Counted from the stretch's first letter, positions 16,055 to 24,745 are shown. The stretch is DNA of 64,000 bases from Marinobacter sp050379415 (GCF_050379415.1 NZ_JBNRLS010000002.1:372001-436000), one strand, 5' to 3'. The notes: generated by a model from the letters alone, not told the origin. Program-made: numbers and translations.

Positions 16055-16804
16055 TTAGATCACCTTCGCTTCGTTCTTCAGTTTATCGACCAGCTCAGCT
16101 ACGTCAGCCACCTTGACACCCGCCTGGCGCGCGGCCGGGGCTTCGACTTTCAGGGTGGACAGGCGCGGTGCAACATCAACACCCAGGTCGGCCGGGCTCA
16201 TGTTGTCCAGCGGCTTCTTCTTGGCCTTCATGATGTTCGGCAAAGACGCGTAACGCGGCTCGTTCAGACGCAGGTCAGTGGTGACAACCGCCGGCAGGTT
16301 CAGGGAAACGGTCATCAGACCACCGTCTACCTCGCGGGTTACGTTGACCTTGTCGCCCTCAACAACCACTTCGGAAGCGAAGGTGCCCTGACCCATACCG
16401 GTCAGCGCGGCCAGCATCTGGCCAGTCTGGTTGTTGTCGGAATCGATGGACTGCTTGCCGAGAATAACCAGCTTCGGCTCTTCTTTCTCAACAACAGCCT
16501 TCAGCAGCTTGGCCGCTTCGAGAGACTGGACTTCTTCGTCGGTCTCGACGTGGATACCACGGTCAGCACCCAGGGCCAGAGCGGTACGGATTTGCTCCTG
16601 TGCAGCCTTCGGGCCGATGGAAACCACCACGATTTCACTGGCAACACCCTTTTCTTTCAGACGAACCGCTTCTTCAACAGCGATTTCGCAGAACGGGTTC
16701 ATTGCCATCTTGACGTTGGCGAGGTCAACACCGGTGTTGTCCGGCTTGACGCGCACCTTCACGTTGTAGTCGATAACTCGTTTTACAGCGACCAGAACCT
16801 TCAT
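16055..16804 (-). CDS. etfB: Electron transfer flavoprotein subunit beta
   Basis: 249 residues starting MKVLVAVKRVIDYNVKVRVK, a hallmark EtfB N-terminus. It has an AMP-binding region (LALGADRGIHVET, about 95-107) and the recognition-loop region 'EPRYASLPNIMKAKKKPLD' (about 196-214) typical of EtfB. First gene of etfBA. Upstream lies 417 bp of non-coding DNA shared with etfD, containing one strong 20-bp palindrome. ETF is the soluble heterodimer coupling beta-oxidation to the quinone pool. Confidence 0.96.
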   Translation of the reverse strand: MKVLVAVKRVIDYNVKVRVKPDNTGVDLANVKMAMNPFCEIAVEEAVRLKEKGVASEIVVVSIGPKAAQEQIRTALALGADRGIHVETDEEVQSLEAAKLLKAVVEKEEPKLVILGKQSIDSDNNQTGQMLAALTGMGQGTFASEVVVEGDKVNVTREVDGGLMTVSLNLPAVVTTDLRLNEPRYASLPNIMKAKKKPLDNMSPADLGVDVAPRLSTLKVEAPAARQAGVKVADVAELVDKLKNEAKVI

Positions 16805-17051
16805 AGATTCCTCGTTCTTCTACGATGGGTTTAATGACTCGCAGTCCCCGCGGAGCCTGCCGAAATTCAGTGCGCACTAATAATGGAGGCAATGGTCAGC
16901 AGAATCAATAGCCTCAAACGACGCGCCGGGACTGCTTTAAAAGCCAATTCGACGGTGTTGACCCGGATTGGCAATGAGACGATACTAAAAATCGACTCAA
17001 AACACACGATATTTCGGTGTACACGTACAATGCCAAAGCTTACGGAGAATT

Positions 17052-17071
17052 TCAAACAAACGTTTGTTTGA
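17052..17071. promoter_or_regulatory. PsrA-type operator between etfBA and etfD
   Basis: TCAAACAAACGTTTGTTTGA is a perfect 20-bp palindrome built from CAAAC and GTTTG half-sites, matching the Pseudomonas PsrA (long-chain-fatty-acid-responsive TetR) site. On the plus strand it overlaps a plausible -35 (TTGTTT, 17064-17069) 16 bp from TATGCT (17086-17091), consistent with repression of etfD. The rest of the 16805-17221 gap shows no gene. Confidence 0.7.
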
Positions 17072-17221
17072 TTTCTCAAATGCGGTATGCTTTCGGTTAA
17101 ATTGGCCGGGTTATTCGGCTTGGGGCAGTCGTCTATAGGCATTTTTACCGGTATGATGACGCCCCTGTTAATCGGCCTGCGGGCAAACAATATCCAATAG
17201 AAGCTGTTTGAGGAGACCAAC

Positions 17222-18874
17222 GTGGAACGCGAATCGATGGAATTTGATGTTCTGATCGTCGGCGGCGGCCCTGCGGGCCTGTCGGCAGCCTGCCGCGTCA
17301 TGCAACTGGCGCAGGAAGCCGGCGAAGAACTGACCGTATGCGTGGTGGAAAAAGGGTCCGAGATCGGTGCGCACATCCTCGCCGGTACCGTATTCGAGCC
17401 CACCGCCCTGAACGAACTCTTCCCGGACTGGAAAGAGAAAGGCGCTCCCCTGAACACGCCGGTCACCCGGGATGACATCTTCCTGCTGAAGAACCAGGAA
17501 AACGCCACCAGGATCCCGAATGCCTTTGTGCCCAAGAACATGCACAACCATGGCAACTACATCATCAGTCTGGGCAACCTGTGCCGCTGGCTGGCCGAGC
17601 AGGCCGAGCAGTTGGGTGTTGAGGTTTACCCCGGCTTCGCCGCGGCCGAAACCATTGTTGAAGATGGCCAGGTCAAGGGCATCATCACCGGTGACATGGG
17701 CGTGGCCCGTGACGGTTCCGAGAAAGATGGCTACATGCCGGGCATGGAGCTGCGCGCCAAGTACACCCTGTTCACCGAGGGTTGTCGCGGCCACCTGGGC
17801 AAGCGCCTGATCAACGACTTCAAACTGGACGAAGGCAAGGATCCGCAGCACTACGGCATCGGTATCAAGGAGCTGTGGGACATCGATCCGGCCAAACACG
17901 AACCCGGCCTGGTCATCCACACCACCGGCTGGCCGCTGAACGAGTCCGGCTCCACCGGCGGTTCCTTCCTGTACCACCTGGAAAACGGCCAGGTTTACGT
18001 GGGCCTGATCACCGATCTGTCCTACAGCAACCCGCACCTGAGCCCGTTCGAGGAATTCCAGCGCCTGAAGCTGCACCCGGAAATCAGCAAGTACCTGGAA
18101 GGCGGCAAGCGCGTGTCCTACGGCGCCCGCGCGATTTCCAAAGGTGGCTACAACGCGCTGCCGAAGATGAGCTTCCCGGGCGGCCTGCTGCTGGGCTGTG
18201 ACGCCGGCACCCTGAACAGCTCCAAGATCAAGGGCTCCCACACCGCCATGAAGTCCGGCCTGCTGGGCGCGGAAGCGGTATTCGAAGCCCTGAAGGAAGG
18301 CAAAAGCGGTGAGGAAATCACCGGTTTCCAGAAGCGTTTCGAGGAGAGCTGGCTGTACAAGGAGCTCTATGCCGAGCGTAACTTCGGACCGGCCATGCAC
18401 AAGTTCGGCAACGTGGTAGGCGGCGCCATCGCCTTCTTCGAGCAGAATATCCTGCGCGGCAGCCTGCCGATCACCTTCCACGACACAACTCCGGACTACG
18501 CCACCCTGAAACCGGCGTCCGAGGCCAAGAAGATCAGCTATCCGAAGCCGGATAACAAACTGACCTTCGACCGCCTGTCCTCGGTGTTCATTTCCAACAC
18601 CAACCACGAGGAAGACCAGCCGGTTCACCTGAAGCTGACCGATTCGGATATTCCGCTGAAGGAAAACCTTCCGAAATACGACGAGCCCGCGCAGCGCTAC
18701 TGCCCGGCCGGCGTATACGAAGTCGTCGAAGCAGAAGACGGCAGCGGCAAGAAATTCCAGATCAACGCCCAGAACTGTGTTCACTGCAAGACCTGTGACA
18801 TCAAGGATCCTGCCCAGAACATCAACTGGGTGACCCCGGAAGGGGGCGGCGGCCCGAACTATCCGAACATGTAA
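17222..18874 (+). CDS. etfD: Electron transfer flavoprotein-ubiquinone oxidoreductase
   Basis: 550 residues. The FAD dinucleotide motif VGGGPAGLSAA starts at residue 13. The [4Fe-4S] ligands are Cys494 (YCPAGVYE), Cys519, Cys522 and Cys525 (NCVHCKTCDIKDP), and the C-terminus GGGGPNYPNM is typical. It passes electrons from ETF to ubiquinone at the inner membrane. The GTG at 17222 is chosen because GAGGAG lies 8 bp upstream; ATG 17237 is the alternative. Divergent from etfBA across a PsrA-type palindrome, and followed by a repeat hairpin that can act as terminator. Confidence 0.96.
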   Translation: MERESMEFDVLIVGGGPAGLSAACRVMQLAQEAGEELTVCVVEKGSEIGAHILAGTVFEPTALNELFPDWKEKGAPLNTPVTRDDIFLLKNQENATRIPNAFVPKNMHNHGNYIISLGNLCRWLAEQAEQLGVEVYPGFAAAETIVEDGQVKGIITGDMGVARDGSEKDGYMPGMELRAKYTLFTEGCRGHLGKRLINDFKLDEGKDPQHYGIGIKELWDIDPAKHEPGLVIHTTGWPLNESGSTGGSFLYHLENGQVYVGLITDLSYSNPHLSPFEEFQRLKLHPEISKYLEGGKRVSYGARAISKGGYNALPKMSFPGGLLLGCDAGTLNSSKIKGSHTAMKSGLLGAEAVFEALKEGKSGEEITGFQKRFEESWLYKELYAERNFGPAMHKFGNVVGGAIAFFEQNILRGSLPITFHDTTPDYATLKPASEAKKISYPKPDNKLTFDRLSSVFISNTNHEEDQPVHLKLTDSDIPLKENLPKYDEPAQRYCPAGVYEVVEAEDGSGKKFQINAQNCVHCKTCDIKDPAQNINWVTPEGGGGPNYPNM

Positions 18875-18895
18875 GGCTCGGAGTTCGATGTGAAC

Positions 18896-18931
18896 AAGGG
18901 TCAGATGAAAGCGTTCATCTGACCCTTTTTT
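18896..18931 (+). terminator. Palindromic repeat acting as etfD terminator
   Basis: Left arm AAGGGTCAGATGAA (18896-18909), loop AGCG, right arm TTCATCTGACCCTT (18914-18927), then a T run to 18931. It is the first member of the GGGTCAGATGAA repeat family in this window and, unlike the others, ends in a proper T-tract, so it can terminate etfD. Confidence 0.7.
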
Positions 18932-18972
18932 GTGCCCGAAATTTGGGAGGGGTCTGAGGCGTGAATGACTCC

Positions 18973-19002
18973 GGGGTCTGAAGAAAGCCTTCTTCTGACC
19001 CC
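18973..19002. repeat. Palindromic repeat, diverged copy
   Basis: GGGGTCTGAAGAA, loop AGCC, TTCTTCTGACCCC. The arms pair with one mismatch. Relative to the family consensus GGGGTCAGATGAA, both arms carry compensatory TGAAGAA/TTCTTC changes, so the pairing is kept while the sequence changed. Confidence 0.7.
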
Positions 19003-19032
19003 ATTTTCAAACTACCCCTTCCTCTCGGGCAC

Positions 19033-19064
19033 AAAAAAACGGCCCACAAGGGGCCGTTTTTTTT
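19033..19064. terminator. Intrinsic terminator inside the repeat array
   Basis: A-tract plus ACGGCCC (19039-19045), loop ACAAG, GGGCCGT (19051-19057) followed by a T run to 19064. It is unrelated in sequence to the flanking repeats. The A and T tracts on both sides allow it to act on either strand, serving etfD readthrough and possibly slyD. Confidence 0.8.
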
Positions 19065-19089
19065 CGCAAAGGCGGGGGCGGGCCTTAAG

Positions 19090-19258
19090 TTGGGGTCAGA
19101 TGAAAGTGTTCATCAGACCCCGCTGCCATGAGGCCCGGATCCGGGGGAAGGCTCTAAGTTGGGGTCAGATGAAAGTTTTCATTAGACCCCGTTGCCATGA
19201 GGCCCGGATCTGGGGAAGGCTTTAACTTGGGGTCAGATGAAAGCCTTCATCTGACCCC
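19090..19258. repeat. Tandem array of GGGGTCAGATGAA palindromes
   Basis: Three palindromes lie at 19092-19121, 19161-19190 and 19229-19258, each GGGGTCAGATGAA, a 4-base loop, and a near-complementary arm. The first has one mismatch, the second a diverged right arm (TTCATTAGACCCC), and the third is perfect. The first two are followed by near-identical spacers (GCTGCCATGAGGCCCGGATC...), giving a tandem unit of 69 and 68 bp. Such GGGGTCAGA hairpins resemble the REP-like elements mobilised by RAYT transposases in other gammaproteobacteria; no transposase is present here. Another copy lies at 59151. Confidence 0.75.
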
Positions 19259-19291
19259 GTCTTCACCCTCGCCCCGCCTTCAGGCGCGACT

Positions 19292-19753
19292 TCAGTGCAC
19301 GTGGCCGTGCTCTTGCTCTTCTTCAGTCGCGTCGCGGGTCTCGACCACTTCCACGTCGAAGTGCAGGGTCTGGCCAGCCAGCGGGTGGTTGGCATCGATG
19401 GTGACGGTCTCGTCGCCAACTTCCACTACACGAACGATCTGGGGGCCGCCCGGAGTCTGTGCCTGGAACTGCATTCCCGGCTCGATGGTGTCAACGCCTT
19501 CGAAGGCGGAGCGGGGAACCGGCTGGATCAGTTCTTCGTTTACTTCGCCGTAGCCTTCTGCCGGCTCAACGGAAACCTTCACCTGATCACCAGAGTCCTT
19601 CTCGGTCAGCGCGGTTTCCAGACCACCGATGATGTTCTGTGCGCCTTCCAGGTAAGTCAGCGGCTCACGACCTTCTACACGGGAGGAATCGAGTTGCTCT
19701 CCCTGGTCGTTGGTGAGGGTGTAATGAATGGTAACAACACGAGGTTGGGCCAT
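19292..19753 (-). CDS. slyD: FKBP-type peptidyl-prolyl isomerase, SlyD-like
   Basis: 153 residues. 'VVTIHYTLTNDQGEQLDSS' (about residues 6-24), 'LTYLEGAQNIIGGLETAL' and 'VEPAEGYGEVNEELIQPVPRSAF' are the FKBP core with the inserted-flap region of SlyD (about 70-120). The C-terminal tail is short, acidic and ends HGHVH, so the large metal-binding His/Cys tail of E. coli SlyD is mostly missing. It acts as a cytosolic folding catalyst and chaperone. Single gene between the repeat array and the DUF1285 gene. Confidence 0.9.
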   Translation of the reverse strand: MAQPRVVTIHYTLTNDQGEQLDSSRVEGREPLTYLEGAQNIIGGLETALTEKDSGDQVKVSVEPAEGYGEVNEELIQPVPRSAFEGVDTIEPGMQFQAQTPGGPQIVRVVEVGDETVTIDANHPLAGQTLHFDVEVVETRDATEEEQEHGHVH

Positions 19754-19954
19754 TTTATCTCCTTGCGTGTCGCAATGACTGCATTTATGAATTAAGGCAA
19801 TCGAAAGTGATCATGAACAGCCGGACTGCACAGAGGTACTAACGACCACCGGGCCTCGTTAGAGAGCCAGGCTCGATAACAAGTAAGAAAACATAGTCTA
19901 ACAAGTGACAGGTTGCGTTTTCTACCGTGATTGATGGGGGCAGGCCGGAGTTTT

Positions 19955-20521
19955 TCAACCACCCTGCCCGACTTTCCAGAACTTTCCGTGACTCATCACG
20001 CCGTAAACCGTTTCGCCGGCATCTTCAGTGTCGATGACAAGGTCCGCCAGCTCATAGAACGCCGCGGTGACAATCCGGGCCTCAACACCGTGACGAACTT
20101 TGATGACCGGTCTTGGCTCGCCCGAGTCGGGATACTGTCCCACTTCCAGCGGATGCTCATCGCTGATTTCGAGGGTCTCGCCAACATTGGTGGTGAGACT
20201 GAGCACCTGATCGTCCCCGGTGCCATCCACTTCCAGAGAATGGGCCAGCAACGGTGTATCCTCTACCTGGATGCGCCACTTCTCCACTGGCGTGACCAGG
20301 TAGAACGCCCCGTCTTCCTCCCGCCGCAGGATGGTCGAGAACAGCCGGACAATGGCCTCGCGGCCCAGGGGCTCGCCCCTGAAGATCCACTGTCCGTCCC
20401 GGCGGATCACCATATCCATATCCCCGGACAGTTCCGGGTGCCATTGATCCAATGGCGGCAACCCCGGCTTCTTGACGGTCTCCTCGACTTCTTTGGCGAG
20501 GGTTTCCGGATTCTTGTTCAT
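19955..20521 (-). CDS. DUF1285 domain-containing protein
   Basis: 188 residues from ATG 20521, preceded by a strong AGGAGG (near 20529-20534). The sequence 'LPPLDQWHPELSGDMDMVIRRDGQWIFRGEPLGREAIVRLFSTILRREEDG.YYLVTPVEKWRI'-like region (about residues 21-84) is the DUF1285 signature of conserved gammaproteobacterial proteins of unknown function. A C-terminal 'YGVMSHGKFWKVG' closes the fold. It is 13 bp downstream of the radical SAM gene and probably translated from the same message. Confidence 0.85.
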   Translation of the reverse strand: MNKNPETLAKEVEETVKKPGLPPLDQWHPELSGDMDMVIRRDGQWIFRGEPLGREAIVRLFSTILRREEDGAFYLVTPVEKWRIQVEDTPLLAHSLEVDGTGDDQVLSLTTNVGETLEISDEHPLEVGQYPDSGEPRPVIKVRHGVEARIVTAAFYELADLVIDTEDAGETVYGVMSHGKFWKVGQGG

Positions 20522-20534
20522 GACTCGGTGCCTC

Positions 20535-21431
20535 CTAGAGTCCACGCATCCATTCTTCCCGCAGAGGTGCGGCGCCGGGATTGCTGATTGCGAGGTTGAC
20601 CTGGTCCAGCAGTTTCGGCTTGTCGCGGCCGAGGATACCCTTGAGCACCAGGTAGTTGGAGGCGTGATCACTCCGGAACACCGTCTTCTCCAGCTCAAGA
20701 TGCTCCAGAAACAGTCGGATCTCCTCAAACAGCCCCTGCTGGGACAAGGGGACAAAATCATCCCCGAAGCCGGCGCGGAAGCGCTCCTCGCCCTGGGGGA
20801 AGCTTACCACCAGGGTCGAAAGGTAATCGGGCTGGGTTTCGTTGCAAAGCAGCGCCGTGTTGATGGCATGCTGCCGGGACAAAACCTCACCACCCAGACC
20901 ATTCAACACCATTACAGAGCTGGTCAGTCCCGCTTCCCGGATCTTGACCAGGGCCGACCGGGTGGACTCCCAGGTTTCACCCTTGTTGACCCGACGAAGC
21001 ACCTCGTCATCACCGGATTCCATGCCAACGTACATGATAGCCAGTCCGGCTTCCCGGAGTTCCGCCAGCTCCTCGACACTCTTCCTGGCCAGGTTTCGGG
21101 GCAGGCAGTAACTGGAAACCCGCTGCAAATCCGGGAAAGCGGCCTTGAGGTCAGCAAGAATCTCGAGCAAACGGCGGGTGGGCAGAACCATGGCATCACC
21201 GTCGGCCAGGAATACCCGCCGGACGCCGCCCAGGGATTTGGCCGCGTTCCCGATATCCCTGCGAATGTCCTCCGGTTTGCGGGCCCGGAACTTCTTTTGC
21301 GGCTGGGTGTACATCTCACAGAACGTACACTTGTTCCAGGAGCAACCGTTGGTCACCGGCAGTATCAGGGATTTGGCCTCACTCGGTGGACGAAACACCG
21401 GCTCGACATAGTCGATGGGAAAGCTGTACAT
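20535..21431 (-). CDS. Radical SAM protein
   Basis: 298 residues. The iron-sulfur cysteines are Cys30, Cys35 and Cys38 (TNGCSWNKCTFCEMY), a CX4CX2C spacing used by a conserved subgroup rather than the classical CX3CX2C. Further family features are 'VFLADGDAMVL' (about 74-84), 'VSSYCLPRNL' and 'GLAIMYVGMESGDDEVLRRVNKG' (about 128-150). The protein lacks an obvious extra domain. The substrate is not known for this group. Located between sixA and the DUF1285 gene in a minus-strand run. Confidence 0.85.
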   Translation of the reverse strand: MYSFPIDYVEPVFRPPSEAKSLILPVTNGCSWNKCTFCEMYTQPQKKFRARKPEDIRRDIGNAAKSLGGVRRVFLADGDAMVLPTRRLLEILADLKAAFPDLQRVSSYCLPRNLARKSVEELAELREAGLAIMYVGMESGDDEVLRRVNKGETWESTRSALVKIREAGLTSSVMVLNGLGGEVLSRQHAINTALLCNETQPDYLSTLVVSFPQGEERFRAGFGDDFVPLSQQGLFEEIRLFLEHLELEKTVFRSDHASNYLVLKGILGRDKPKLLDQVNLAISNPGAAPLREEWMRGL

Positions 21432-21468
21432 AGGCGCTTCCGAAATCAGAAAGTGTTTGTGGGTAAGA

Positions 21469-21918
21469 TCAGGGCAAAAACTGGGCTTTCAAGTCCGCGC
21501 AACCCGGCCCGACCACGGGCATGTCCAGACACAGTGCCTGAGCAGTCATGAAGGGAATGCCACGGCGGTGACCATCCACCAACAGGGTGGACAGGCTGCC
21601 GACAAAAGGCATATGAGAGACGATAAGCAGCCGGGATTCCCGGACTTCCAGCAAGGCATCCAGGCAGGCACCCGGATCATCATCCGGGGTGATGAAGTCC
21701 CTCTCGTCAATCCGGCAGTTGAGTATCTCGGACATGATGCCCGCAGTCTGGCGGGCCCGGACATAGGGGCTGCTCCAGATAAGGGACGGCCGCCAGGGAG
21801 ATTCCGCGATACGGTGAGCGACCGCTCCGACCCCTTCCCGACCGGCTTCCGTCAGTTCCCGCTCCTGGTCCAGAGTGTGCCAACCGGCCTCGCCGTGGCG
21901 CATGATGATCAGTTGCAC
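21469..21918 (-). CDS. sixA: Phosphohistidine phosphatase SixA
   Basis: 149 residues. The RHGE catalytic motif is at residues 7-10 (IIMRHGEAGW), with 'SSPYVRARQTAGIM' (about 49-62) and a second His in 'LLIVSHMPFVGSL' (about 97-109), the histidine-phosphatase branch-1 pattern at SixA's short length. SixA dephosphorylates phosphohistidine on HPt/phosphotransferase proteins. Its start is 21 bp after the gpsA stop, so co-transcription with gpsA is likely. Confidence 0.9.
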   Translation of the reverse strand: MQLIIMRHGEAGWHTLDQERELTEAGREGVGAVAHRIAESPWRPSLIWSSPYVRARQTAGIMSEILNCRIDERDFITPDDDPGACLDALLEVRESRLLIVSHMPFVGSLSTLLVDGHRRGIPFMTAQALCLDMPVVGPGCADLKAQFLP

Positions 21919-21939
21919 GGGAACCTCCGATCCTTCCGG

Positions 21940-23007
21940 TTACTGGGTGATGGTGCGGGGCAGGATGAACTCCACGTCGGAATTCTGGACTGCCATCATC
22001 AGGCTGTTGATCACCGCCTTGATCGATGCCGTACCATAGAGGATTTCGTAGAGTCCGCGCACCAGCGGCATATAGATGCCGATGGCCTCGGACTTCTCCT
22101 TGACCAGCTTCAGGGTATAGATACCCTCGGCCACCTGCCCCAGTTCCTTCACGGCATCATCCAGGTTCTGGCCTTTGCCGACCGCGTAACCGACCCGGAA
22201 GTTACGGCTCTTGGAGGAAGTACAGGTTACGATCAGATCGCCTACGCCGGCCAGACCCATGAAGGTCATCGGATTGGCACCCAGGCTCACGGCGAAGCGG
22301 CTCATTTCCGCCAGCCCTCGGGTGATCAGCATGGCCTTGGCGTTTTCGCCCATATCCAGTGCCGAGGCAAGGCCTGCAACAATGGCATAGATGTTCTTCA
22401 GTGCCCCGGCCAGCTCCACGCCATAAACATCCACGTTGGCGTACACACGGAAATACTCGCAGCCGAGGAGGTCCTGAACGGTGCGGCGCACATCCGGATC
22501 CTTGGCGGCGATCACTGTGGCCGTCAGGTCCCGGGCGGCAATTTCCGCCGCCAGGTTCGGGCCGCTCAGCACCCCGATCTGGCAGCGGGGAATTTCCTCC
22601 TGCAGGATCTCGCTCATCAGCTTGAAGCCGTGCTCCTCGATACCCTTGGTAAGGCTGACCACGATCTGGCCATCGCGGAAATCGTTGCTGTGCTCACGGA
22701 TAACGGCCCGGAAAGCCTTGCTGGGGATAGCGACAAAGACAACTTCTGCCTTGCTGACTGCGTGGACAAGATCGGTCGTGGGCTCGATGTCGCCCTCGAG
22801 TTTGACACCTGGCATATAGCGGCTGTTGATGCCGGTTTTGCGGATTTCGTCGGCCTGGGCCTGGTCCCGCATCCAGAAATGTACCCGGTGGCCGTTTTCA
22901 CCCAGTACCTTGGTCATGGCGGTTCCGAAACTGCCGCCGCCCAGTACTGCAACGTCATGTGGCGGGTTCTGGGCCCCTGAATCGCGGGAGGCGTTGGTAT
23001 CAGACAT
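21940..23007 (-). CDS. gpsA: Glycerol-3-phosphate dehydrogenase [NAD(P)+]
   Basis: 355 residues. The Rossmann motif VLGGGSFGTAMTKVL (about 21-35), 'VVSLTKGIEEHGFKLMSEIL', 'VGVLSGPNLA' -like 'IGVLSGPNLAAEI' and the catalytic-domain 'ELAGALKNIYAIVAGLA' and 'NPMTFMGLAGVGDLIVTC' all match GpsA. It reduces dihydroxyacetone phosphate to sn-glycerol-3-phosphate for phospholipid synthesis. Two in-frame ATGs exist; 23007 fits better with GGAA upstream, 23013 is the alternative. The N-terminus has a roughly 15-residue extension before the Rossmann fold. Confidence 0.95.
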   Translation of the reverse strand: MSDTNASRDSGAQNPPHDVAVLGGGSFGTAMTKVLGENGHRVHFWMRDQAQADEIRKTGINSRYMPGVKLEGDIEPTTDLVHAVSKAEVVFVAIPSKAFRAVIREHSNDFRDGQIVVSLTKGIEEHGFKLMSEILQEEIPRCQIGVLSGPNLAAEIAARDLTATVIAAKDPDVRRTVQDLLGCEYFRVYANVDVYGVELAGALKNIYAIVAGLASALDMGENAKAMLITRGLAEMSRFAVSLGANPMTFMGLAGVGDLIVTCTSSKSRNFRVGYAVGKGQNLDDAVKELGQVAEGIYTLKLVKEKSEAIGIYMPLVRGLYEILYGTASIKAVINSLMMAVQNSDVEFILPRTITQ

Positions 23008-23030
23008 AATCATTCCGTGTTGTTATCGGA

Positions 23031-23522
23031 TCAGCCGTGCTCTTCGCATTCCAGAGCACGCACCAGATTCTTGAACTCTTCCCGGTTCTTCCGGTTCATG
23101 CCCATCAGCACCTTGTGGGCGTCGAGAACCTTGTCGCGAACCTGCTGTTCGCTGGCCTTAAGTACCGGAATCTCTTCCAGTTCCTCAATTCGGGAGGCGG
23201 GTTCCCGGACAATGATGAAAATCTTGTCGAACCCCATGGAGGTAATGATGCGGGTAATATCGGGATTGGTGGAAATCAACGTTGGCAGGAAATGACTCTG
23301 TTTCTGAGCGGCCATGGCGATCTTGGCGAGCAGACCGAGGGTGGTGCTGTCGATGATCTCGGTCTCGGTCAGATCGATAACCACGGTCTTGAACTGAGGA
23401 TCCTGGGTAATGGACTCAACGAGATTGTCCAGCGTCGAACAAAGGTTCAGCCGGATTTCACCGATAAACTTGAGGACATAGATGCCCTGTTGTTCAGCTT
23501 GCAGGATCTTGTAACCAGCCAT
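23031..23522 (-). CDS. hsbA: STAS-domain anti-anti-sigma factor, HsbA-like
   Basis: 163 residues. A STAS domain (about 12-110) has the phosphorylatable-Ser context IIDSTTLGLLAKIA (about 56-69) and 'ITRIITSMGFDKIFIIV'. It is followed by a C-terminal helical extension (residues 110-163, ending LVRALECEEHG) characteristic of HsbA. In Pseudomonas aeruginosa HsbA is controlled by the HsbR phosphatase/kinase and partners with FlgM and the diguanylate cyclase HsbD, tuning motility versus biofilm. The hsbR gene lies 14 bp upstream in the same order as in Pseudomonas. No flgM is in the window. Confidence 0.8.
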   Translation of the reverse strand: MAGYKILQAEQQGIYVLKFIGEIRLNLCSTLDNLVESITQDPQFKTVVIDLTETEIIDSTTLGLLAKIAMAAQKQSHFLPTLISTNPDITRIITSMGFDKIFIIVREPASRIEELEEIPVLKASEQQVRDKVLDAHKVLMGMNRKNREEFKNLVRALECEEHG

Positions 23523-23536
23523 GTTTCACACTGCCA

Positions 23537-24745
23537 CTATTTAGGGGACGTGCTGTCTGACCTTTTAATGGTATCAGTTACCGATACGATAGCGATATCG
23601 TCCGGAAGTTCTGTTATGCCGTCCAGACTCAGCGCCTCGTTGAGAGATGCGATAGTGTGACTACCTCCCGATACGAGTTCAAGTAGCGTCTTCTCCTTTT
23701 CATCAAGGGATTTGGCCCGGATTACCTCCAGAATGCCATCGGAAAACAGCAGAAGCCGGAACGGCTTGTCGAGCGCTACCTCATAAACTTCCCACTGGGG
23801 CTCCTCGAACAGCCCCACCGGGAGGCCGCTGCCTTCCAGGAAAGCGGTATTTCCGCCCTCGAAGGACAGGATCGGCATCGGGAAATGGGCACCCACAGCG
23901 TACCGGAGCTTGCGCTCGGATTCGGAGATAATCCCCACAAACACCGTCACATGCTTGCCCAGCCCGGTGTCCAGCAACTCCGAGTTGATTCGTTCCAGGA
24001 AGCGCTCCGGATACAGGATGTCATCACTGGATTGCCGCCGGAGGTTTCGCTGCAACCGGTTGGTCAGGTTCTTCAGCAGCACGGTCACAAAGGCCGAACT
24101 GGCACCGTGGCCGGATACATCGGCGATGTAGACCAGTAACTTGTCTTCTGAAATCCGGAAATAGTCGAGAAAATCGCCGCTGAGGTACAGGGAAGGCTTG
24201 ATCAGGTGGTCGACATGGAGCCCGCCCATCATCTGTTCGCGGTCCGGTAACATCCGCAGCTGGACCTTGCGCCCTGCCCTCTGGTCGGCTCTGAGTTCGG
24301 CAATGCCGTCCCGCAGGTCCCGATTCGCCTCTTCCAGTTCCTGGCGATAGAGCTGATTCAGCCGGTTGACCCGGACCCGGTCCAGCAACTTGCCGATCAC
24401 GTCATCGAGAGCGCCCTTGTCGTCACTGCACGGCTTGAGCACGAAATCGGCGGCGCCCGCACGAAGGGCGCTCACTACATCGGCACTGGATTCGGTGCTG
24501 CAGCAGGCAACAATCGGGGTGAAAGTCTCGGATTCCTCGAGCCTGCCGGCCAGATCCCGGATGGCCCCGGGACCCAGGTCTGCAAAGATGACATCCGGAG
24601 TGTTATCGTCAAACAGGCTCTTGGCTGCAGCCACGTCGGGAAAGCCGGTTACGTAGAATCCGCGCGCCTCAAGATAACGTGAGAGGTCGGCACGGGCCTT
24701 TTCATCGGCGTCAATAATTAGAATGCGCTCTGTGCGCGATGCCAT
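23537..24745 (-). CDS. hsbR: Response regulator with PP2C/SpoIIE phosphatase domain, HsbR-like
   Basis: 402 residues. The receiver domain (about 6-125) carries Asp12, Asp14 and the phosphoacceptor candidate Asp56 (VIFADLGPG). A linker coiled coil (NQLYRQELEEANRDLRDGI) leads to a SpoIIE/PP2C domain with LSGDFLDYF (about 192-200) and YIADVSGHGASSAF (about 211-224). The domain order REC-PP2C matches HsbR. In Pseudomonas a third HPt/HATPase-like anti-sigma domain is described; here the protein ends soon after the phosphatase domain with an 'LPDDIAIVSVTDT' stretch, so that domain may be absent. Paired with hsbA. Confidence 0.78.
   Translation of the reverse strand: MASRTERILIIDADEKARADLSRYLEARGFYVTGFPDVAAAKSLFDDNTPDVIFADLGPGAIRDLAGRLEESETFTPIVACCSTESSADVVSALRAGAADFVLKPCSDDKGALDDVIGKLLDRVRVNRLNQLYRQELEEANRDLRDGIAELRADQRAGRKVQLRMLPDREQMMGGLHVDHLIKPSLYLSGDFLDYFRISEDKLLVYIADVSGHGASSAFVTVLLKNLTNRLQRNLRRQSSDDILYPERFLERINSELLDTGLGKHVTVFVGIISESERKLRYAVGAHFPMPILSFEGGNTAFLEGSGLPVGLFEEPQWEVYEVALDKPFRLLLFSDGILEVIRAKSLDEKEKTLLELVSGGSHTIASLNEALSLDGITELPDDIAIVSVTDTIKRSDSTSPK

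Noticed and set aside
18965..19225. 86-codon frame across the palindromic repeats.
   Set aside because: It only reads the repeat units (duplicated peptide segments) and has no start signal.
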